A program made the position numbers and the translations under genes. Positions 1 to 3,090 of a stretch of DNA of 5,124 bases are shown piece by piece. The stretch comes from Clostridiales bacterium. GTDB lineage: Bacteria; Bacillota; Clostridia; Oscillospirales; Acutalibacteraceae. The DNA is taken from NCBI GenBank assembly GCA_019417145.1, contig DXVY01000147.1, forward strand, positions 1 to 5,124. The letters run 5' to 3'. Positions within the stretch are counted from its first letter, which is position 1, and every line of letters starts with the position of its first letter. The notes below the pieces were generated by a model that was not told the DNA's origin, did no database searches, and was given only the letters and a program-made list of their open reading frames with translations.

Positions 1-24
1 CTCGGAGATGTGTATAAGAGACAG
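1..24 (+). other. Untrimmed Nextera (Tn5) sequencing adapter
   Basis: Bases 6-24 are AGATGTGTATAAGAGACAG, the complete 19-bp Tn5 mosaic end used in Nextera libraries. The preceding CTCGG matches the tail of the Read 2 adapter arm. Genomic sequence begins at about base 25, where the ybeY reading frame becomes recognisable. This is library-preparation sequence left at a contig edge, not a natural transposon end: there is no transposase and no target-site duplication. Translating it in one frame gives the MCIRDR peptide typical of adapter-contaminated database proteins. Confidence 0.97.
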
Positions 25-194
25 ATTCCTTCCAGCGGGAGATGGCCTTTCTCACCGTCCACTCCATGCTCCATCTATTGGGCTACGACCATGTGAACGG
101 TGGCATCGAGGCGGTCAAGATGCGGGAGAAGGAGGAGCATGTCTTGGTGCAGCTCGGCCTGCCTCGCAACGGAAGCTATTACATGGAGGACTAG
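25..194 (+). CDS. ybeY: Endoribonuclease YbeY (16S rRNA maturation), 5' partial
   Basis: This is the C-terminal third of YbeY, a zinc-dependent endoribonuclease that takes part in 16S rRNA 3'-end maturation, ribosome quality control and translation in the cytoplasm. The first whole codon is at 27, and 55 residues precede the TAG at 192-194. The family is usually about 150-165 residues, so roughly two thirds are missing. The zinc signature H-x3-H-x5-H is intact: the histidine codons are at 60, 72 and 90, within HSMLHLLGYDH, preceded by the typical REMAFLTV stretch. The remainder is a charged helix (KMREKEEHVLVQLGL) and a short tail ending YYMED. The gene is truncated by the contig edge and the adapter, not by mutation. 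dgkA begins 28 nt downstream, consistent with one operon and with the usual ybeY-dgkA-era order. Confidence 0.95.
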
Positions 195-222
195 GCTGCG
201 GCCGGGGAAAGGCGGAAGCCGA

Positions 223-678
223 ATGAAGCGGTTTTTATATGGCTTTGTATGCGCCCTGCGCGGCCTGGCCGGCTGTCTTGGCCGGGGGGTGAATATCCGG
301 GTCGAGCTGTCGGCGGCGGCCTATGCGCTGCTTTTGTCCCTACCGGCGCTTACAAGCGCCATCCAGTGGGCTGTGATCCTTCTGTGCATCGGCCTAACGC
401 TGGCGGCGGAGGTATGCAATACGGCGCTAGAGGCCCTGTGCGATAAGGTGGAGCCTCGCCAATGCGAGACCATCCGTTTTGTCAAGGACGCGGCGGCGGG
501 CGCCGTGCTGGTCTGCGCCGCCGTGTCGGCCGTCGTGGGGTGTCTGTTGCTTTTTGGCGGCGGGGGGCTTGCGCGCATAGGGGCCTATTGTGGAACCCAT
601 CTATGGTATCCGGCGCTGCTGCTGCTTTTGCTCCCCCTGCTGCTGGTCTTTATCTGCCGGGGACGGCGGGCCGAGTGA
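223..678 (+). CDS. dgkA: Diacylglycerol kinase/undecaprenol kinase family membrane protein (DgkA-like)
   Basis: This 151-residue integral membrane protein belongs to the small DgkA family. Gram-positive members phosphorylate undecaprenol (and diacylglycerol) with ATP to recycle the lipid carrier for peptidoglycan. The signature is clear: E63-x2-N66-T67-A68-x-E70-x3-D74, followed by K88-D89 and AAGAV. Hydrophobic segments lie at about 29-46, 48-65 and 90-112. A fourth, very leucine-rich one at about 126-145 is an extension beyond the usual three-helix fold and ends in a basic RGRR tail. An ungapped alignment from A11-L-R-G14 through N24-x-R26 places G22 (codon 286-288) where the family has the metal-binding glutamate (E28 in E. 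coli DgkA). Activity is therefore uncertain, while family membership is secure. The ATG at 223 has a modest purine-rich RBS (AAAGG at 208-212). The upstream in-frame region lies antiparallel in character to nothing known and overlaps ybeY in another frame, so it was excluded. era follows after 103 nt. Confidence 0.88.
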   Translation: MKRFLYGFVCALRGLAGCLGRGVNIRVELSAAAYALLLSLPALTSAIQWAVILLCIGLTLAAEVCNTALEALCDKVEPRQCETIRFVKDAAAGAVLVCAAVSAVVGCLLLFGGGGLARIGAYCGTHLWYPALLLLLLPLLLVFICRGRRAE

Positions 679-704
679 GGGCCGCCTCCCAATAAAAACA
701 CAAA

Positions 705-757
705 CGGAATCGGCGCCGCCGTCGCGACCGCCACCCGGCCGGCGGCGGGGTGATCCG
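705..757 (+). promoter_or_regulatory. Imperfect GC-rich hairpin in the dgkA-era spacer
   Basis: In the 103-nt gap between dgkA and era, CGCCGCCG (714-721) can pair perfectly with CGGCGGCG (740-747) around an 18-nt loop. An outer helix pairs CGGAATC (705-711) with GATCCG (752-757) with one bulged A. No U-run follows, so it does not look like an intrinsic terminator. It ends a few bases before the era ribosome binding region (761-770) and would leave that region single-stranded. It could be an mRNA-processing or stability structure, or a chance product of GC richness. Confidence 0.3.
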
Positions 758-781
758 TTGGGAGAAAAGGAAATATTGCAT

Positions 782-1744
782 ATGGCGAAACCTACCGAAG
801 AGAAGAAAAGCATCCGGTCGGGCGGAGAAGAGCGCTCGGCCTTCATCGCGCTGGTGGGGCGGCCCAACGTGGGCAAGTCCTCCCTGCTCAATCGAATGCT
901 GGGGCAGAAGGTGGCCATTGTGTCGGACAAGCCCCAGACCACCCGTACCCGTATTATGGGCGTGCTGACCCGGGGCCGGGACCAGCTTGTTTTTATCGAC
1001 ACCCCCGGCTTTCACAGGCCCCGCAACCGGCTGGGCGAAAATATGATGAAGGCGGTGGGCGAGGGCCTTTCCGACGTGGAGGGCTGCGTCCTGGTTGTGG
1101 AGGCGGCGCCTAAGTTCCGCTTTGATCCGGAGCATCTGCCCCCGGCCGAGCTGGAACTGCTGGAGACCGTGAAAAAACGAAAACTGGACGCGCTTCTGGC
1201 CATCAACAAGATTGACCTGCTGGAAGACAAGGAGGCCCTTCTGCCCATGATCCAGGCCTACACGGCCGTTCATGATTTCCGGGCGGTGGTGCCCCTGTCG
1301 GCCGCATCCGGCGACGGGGTGGCCGAGCTGGAGGGGGAGCTGCTGTCCCTTGCCCGGCCCGGGCCGCACTATTTTGCAGAAGGGGACGTAACCGACCAGC
1401 CCGACCGGGTTATGGTGGCTGAGATCATCCGGGAAAAGCTGCTGCGTTCCCTGGACAAGGAGGTGCCCCACGGGATCGCCGTGGGGTTGGAGCGGTTTTT
1501 CGAGCGGGACGGCGCCGACGGCCGGCCTATCCTGGAGATTGAGGCCGTTATTTATTGTGAACGGGAAAGCCACAAGGGCATTATCATCGGCAAAAAGGGC
1601 GCAATGCTGAAAAGGGTAGGCATGTTGGCCCGGCAGGATATCGAGCGCTTTTTCGGCTGCAGGGTCAATTTGCAGCTCTGGGTCAAGGTCAAGGAGGACT
1701 GGCGCAACCGCCCCGGACTGATCCACGGTTTCGGGCTGGATTAG
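782..1744 (+). CDS. era: GTPase Era (30S subunit assembly)
   Basis: Era is an essential GTPase that binds the 3' end of 16S rRNA and assists 30S maturation. The 320-residue product has both expected domains. The GTPase part shows G1 GRPNVGKS (26-33), the G2/switch I region QTTRTRIMG (52-60), G3 DTPG (73-76), G4 NKID (142-145) and G5 SAASGDG (173-179). The C-terminal KH domain has the GxxG loop in IIIGKKG (G270 and G273), followed by the conserved KVKEDWRNR ending. Length is slightly above the usual 300 because of a charged N-terminal extension of about ten residues before the core. The ATG at 782 is chosen because GGAG (761-764) and AAGG (767-770) lie upstream and the Era core starts soon after. 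The longer in-frame extension to 590 runs back through dgkA and was rejected. The neighbouring ybeY and dgkA fit the conserved Bacillota operon; cdd, present before era in Bacillus subtilis, is absent here. Confidence 0.97.
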   Translation: MAKPTEEKKSIRSGGEERSAFIALVGRPNVGKSSLLNRMLGQKVAIVSDKPQTTRTRIMGVLTRGRDQLVFIDTPGFHRPRNRLGENMMKAVGEGLSDVEGCVLVVEAAPKFRFDPEHLPPAELELLETVKKRKLDALLAINKIDLLEDKEALLPMIQAYTAVHDFRAVVPLSAASGDGVAELEGELLSLARPGPHYFAEGDVTDQPDRVMVAEIIREKLLRSLDKEVPHGIAVGLERFFERDGADGRPILEIEAVIYCERESHKGIIIGKKGAMLKRVGMLARQDIERFFGCRVNLQLWVKVKEDWRNRPGLIHGFGLD

Positions 1745-1795
1745 GCCTGTAACGCGGTCCAGACCGTCTGCTTGAAAGCGGGCGCATGCGGTTTT

Positions 1796-1839
1796 CCCCG
1801 GCGGCCCGGGCCGTACGGCGTCGCTTTTGGGCCGCGGGG
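1796..1839 (+). repeat. Strong GC hairpin (inverted repeat) downstream of era
   Basis: CCCCG (1796-1800) pairs with CGGGG (1835-1839), and CGGCCC (1802-1807) pairs with GGGCCG (1829-1834), giving 11 GC pairs with only G1801 bulged. The 21-nt loop holds half of another perfect palindrome (CGGCCCGGGCCG, 1802-1813) and all of GCCGTACGGC (1810-1819), so alternative folds compete. No T-run follows on either strand, so it is not a classical terminator. It resembles a 3'-UTR stabilising or REP-like element; only one copy is visible in the window. Confidence 0.5.
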
Positions 1840-1930
1840 GTATGCGCCGGCGGATATGCCCGACGGGCGGGAAAATTTACCTTCCTCGCCATGGCCGCCA
1901 TTCCAGAAAAATTGCATAACCGGTTGGGGG

Positions 1931-1981
1931 AAACGCCCGTGTCGGTCGTTTCATAACGGCTTTGCCGGGCGGGTGTTTTTT
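1931..1981 (+). terminator. Candidate intrinsic terminator of the ybeY-dgkA-era unit
   Basis: AAACGCCCG (1931-1939) can pair with CGGGTGTTT (1970-1978) over nine positions with a single G-U wobble. The 3' arm merges into a T6 run (1976-1981). The 30-nt loop is long but contains most of an inner mini-hairpin, CGGC-TTT-GCCG (1957-1967). The long loop and a T-run shared with the stem make this weaker than a textbook terminator. Its position, about 190-240 nt after era and just before a promoter candidate, supports the assignment. Confidence 0.35.
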
Positions 1982-1989
1982 GGTAAAAT
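1962..1989 (+). promoter_or_regulatory. Candidate extended -10 promoter for yqzL-recO
   Basis: TGGTAAAAT at 1981-1989 matches an extended -10 element (TGn followed by TAAAAT, 5 of 6 to TATAAT). A weak -35, TTGCCG (1962-1967), lies 16 nt upstream; only its TTG matches consensus, as expected when an extended -10 compensates. Transcription would start near 1996 and give a leader of about 145 nt before the yqzL-like start codon. It stands out as an A/T-rich island in GC-rich DNA. Confidence 0.45.
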
Positions 1990-2029
1990 AAGACTGTTTG
2001 CGGACCGACCGGCGGCTGAAAGTCTGGGC

Positions 2030-2137
2030 GGCGCGGTCGTTTGGGGAGGTCGCGCCGATGGATGGGGGAATTTACCGCGGATAGGTCGCGCCTGTCAAGG
2101 CAAAACTGATTGTACCCTTTTTTTTTGGGAGGCGCGA
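2030..2137 (+). promoter_or_regulatory. Structured leader with potential RBS sequestration
   Basis: TCGCGCCT (2086-2093) is perfectly complementary to AGGCGCGA (2130-2137), which includes the end of the Shine-Dalgarno GGGAGG (2127-2132). This 8-bp stem would close a 36-nt loop and hide the RBS. The 10-mer AGGTCGCGCC occurs twice (2047-2056 and 2083-2092), so either copy can pair with the RBS. An upstream GGCGCG (2030-2035) can pair with either copy and could act as a competing anti-sequestering strand. The pairings are seen directly; a regulatory role is inference, and I recognise no known riboswitch class. Confidence 0.35.
2127..2132 (+). promoter_or_regulatory. Strong ribosome binding site of the yqzL-like gene
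   Basis: GGGAGG lies 8 nt before the ATG at 2141 and directly after a T9 run (2118-2126). It is one of the strongest Shine-Dalgarno sites in the window. It decides the start of the small ORF and argues against the long upstream extension of the same frame. Confidence 0.8.
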
Positions 2138-2140
2138 TGT

Positions 2141-2311
2141 ATGAAGGATCCCGTTCAGCCGGGCGCCCGGTCCGAAAAGGCGCGGCAGGCCGCCTGGGAG
2201 AGCTTTTGGCGCACCGGTTCCATTTCCAGTTATCTGGCATACCGCGGATATGCGGCCGAAAAAGGGCGGAGGAATGCCTATGCGTCTGTCGACCGACGGA
2301 CTGATCGTTAA
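2141..2311 (+). CDS. yqzL: Small YqzL-like protein
   Basis: This 56-residue protein resembles the YqzL-like family, short proteins of unknown function encoded between era and recO in many Bacillota. The family-like core is W19-E-S-F22-W-R-T25-G26-S-I-S-S-Y31-L32-A-Y34, followed by a basic tail. The N-terminal 18 residues are hydrophilic; there is no signal peptide or membrane segment. Family members are often about 45-50 residues, so the length fits. The start at 2141 is supported by GGGAGG at 2127-2132 with 8-nt spacing. The last 32 nt overlap recO, whose own RBS lies inside this ORF, which points to translational coupling. The C-terminal residues past about 45 are encoded in the overlap and are probably not conserved. 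Assignment rests on the core motif plus position; function is unknown. Confidence 0.8.
   Translation: MKDPVQPGARSEKARQAAWESFWRTGSISSYLAYRGYAAEKGRRNAYASVDRRTDR
2268..2272 (+). promoter_or_regulatory. Ribosome binding site deciding the recO start
   Basis: GGAGG sits inside the yqzL-like ORF. The ATG at 2274 is only 1 nt away, too close for normal initiation, whereas the ATG at 2280 lies 7 nt away. The site therefore favours 2280 and a protein starting MRLSTDGLIV. Confidence 0.75.
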
Positions 2312-3029
2312 AGAAAAAAACGTAGGCGAAAACGACCGGCTGGTGGTGGCGCTCACCCGGCATAAAGGCTTGATCACGGCCTTTGCCCCCGGAGCGAGGC
2401 GGCTGAAAAACCGCAATGCCTCCTCCACCGGTCTGCTTTGCTATTCCAATCTTACCTTTTTCCGGGGCAAGGATACATACAAGATTGACGAGGCCTCGGC
2501 TATTCAGGTCTTTTTTCCCCTGCGGGGCGATATCGAAAGGCTTTCCCTGGCCCAGTACTTCTGTGAGCTCAGCCTCTGCCTCGCGCCCGAGGGCGGGGAG
2601 GCTGAGGATTTTTTGCGCCTGGTGTTAAACGCCCTGCATTATCTTTCCACCGGCGGACGGGACGCTTTGCTGATCAAATCTGTGGTGGAGCTGCGGATGC
2701 TCTGTTTAGCCGGTTATATGCCCGATCTGCTGGCCTGCGGCGGCTGCGGCGCGTTTGAGGGGGAACGCATGTATCTGGATCCGGTGGACGGCGGGCTGTA
2801 CTGCCAGGACTGCCGGGGCGGGGCACGGGCCATATCCGGGCTGCTGCCCCTCTCCCGGGGGGTGCTGGCCGGCCTGCGCCATATAGCCTACGCGTCGTTT
2901 GACAAGCTTTTTTCTTTTGCCCTGCCCGAGAACGGGCTGAAGGCTCTCAACGCCGTTACCGAACGGTATCTGCTAACCCAGACCGACCGGCGTTTTACCA
3001 CCCTGGATTTTTATCACAGCCTGGCGTAA
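2280..3029 (+). CDS. recO: DNA repair protein RecO
   Basis: RecO works with RecR to displace SSB and load RecA on single-stranded DNA in the RecF(OR) recombinational repair pathway, and can anneal complementary strands. The 249-residue product matches the usual 240-255. The N-terminal OB-fold region (about 1-80) begins with the typical TDGLIVKEKNVGENDRLV and continues through GLITAFAPGARRLKNRN. A helical region follows. The zinc finger found in many Gram-positive RecO proteins is complete: C153-x2-C156 and C175-x2-C178. The C-terminal end, RRFTTLDFYHSL, is also family-like. The start at 2280 is chosen from the RBS at 2268-2272; 2274 and 2250 are in-frame alternatives with poorer spacing or no RBS. 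It overlaps the yqzL-like gene by 32 nt and is followed by mutS2 after 61 nt. Confidence 0.95.
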   Translation: MRLSTDGLIVKEKNVGENDRLVVALTRHKGLITAFAPGARRLKNRNASSTGLLCYSNLTFFRGKDTYKIDEASAIQVFFPLRGDIERLSLAQYFCELSLCLAPEGGEAEDFLRLVLNALHYLSTGGRDALLIKSVVELRMLCLAGYMPDLLACGGCGAFEGERMYLDPVDGGLYCQDCRGGARAISGLLPLSRGVLAGLRHIAYASFDKLFSFALPENGLKALNAVTERYLLTQTDRRFTTLDFYHSLA

Positions 3030-3036
3030 GCAAGCC

Positions 3037-3055
3037 GGCCCCGGCCGGGGCCTTT
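3037..3055 (+). terminator. GC palindrome between recO and mutS2, possible weak terminator
   Basis: GGCCCCGGCCGGGGCC (3037-3052) is a 16-nt perfect palindrome that can form a 6-bp all-GC stem with a GGCC tetraloop, followed by only TTT and then CCC. It begins 7 nt after the recO stop codon. The short T-tract makes strong termination unlikely; it may attenuate read-through into mutS2 or simply protect the recO 3' end. Confidence 0.35.
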
Positions 3056-3090
3056 CCCGGGCTGTTCCCACAGAAATGGAGATATTGCCA

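Larger units (their letters stand above)
1745..2140 (+). other. 396-bp intergenic region between era and the yqzL-like gene
   Basis: No convincing gene lies here. The forward frame is open from a TTG at 1772 through to the yqzL-like gene, but its translation is rich in G, R and P and has no recognisable motif or clear RBS. The stretch divides into a strong hairpin about 50 nt after era (1796-1839), a terminator-like structure ending in T6 (1931-1981), an extended -10 promoter candidate (1962-1989) and a leader containing a repeated 10-mer and an RBS-complementary segment (2030-2137). The layout suggests the end of one transcription unit and the start of another. Confidence 0.7.

Noticed and set aside
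6..24. Natural Tn5 or IS50 element end
   Set aside because: The sequence is the engineered mosaic end followed directly by ybeY, with the library adapter arm before it. There is no transposase and no inside end.
8..226. Forward ORF starting MCIRDR across the contig start
   Set aside because: Its start codon lies in the Nextera adapter, and the frame is a shadow of ybeY, whose zinc motif is in another frame.
590..781. Longer era start within dgkA
   Set aside because: The extension is Cys- and Pro-rich out-of-frame dgkA sequence plus spacer, and it has no match to Era. The ATG at 782 has an RBS and gives a near-normal length.
650..1726. 358-codon minus-strand ORF opposite era
   Set aside because: It is a GC-driven shadow of a clear Era frame, with no recognisable domain and no RBS logic.
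2047..2092. CRISPR or tandem repeat based on the duplicated AGGTCGCGCC
   Set aside because: There are only two 10-nt copies, and the intervening sequences are unrelated. It is better viewed as part of a foldable leader.
1772..2140. Upstream extension of the yqzL-like frame from a TTG
   Set aside because: The translation is low-complexity G/R/P-rich, lacks an RBS and crosses the promoter and leader candidates. The ATG at 2141 has a strong RBS and the family-like core.
1996..2140. T-box or other known riboswitch class in the leader
   Set aside because: I could not find a T-box consensus, a specifier loop or any other aptamer signature that I recognise; only simple complementarity is visible.
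1689..2363. Minus-strand ORF spanning the era-recO gap
   Set aside because: It overlaps the ends of era, yqzL and recO, is rich in R and P, and shows no motif. It is probably chance openness in GC-rich DNA.
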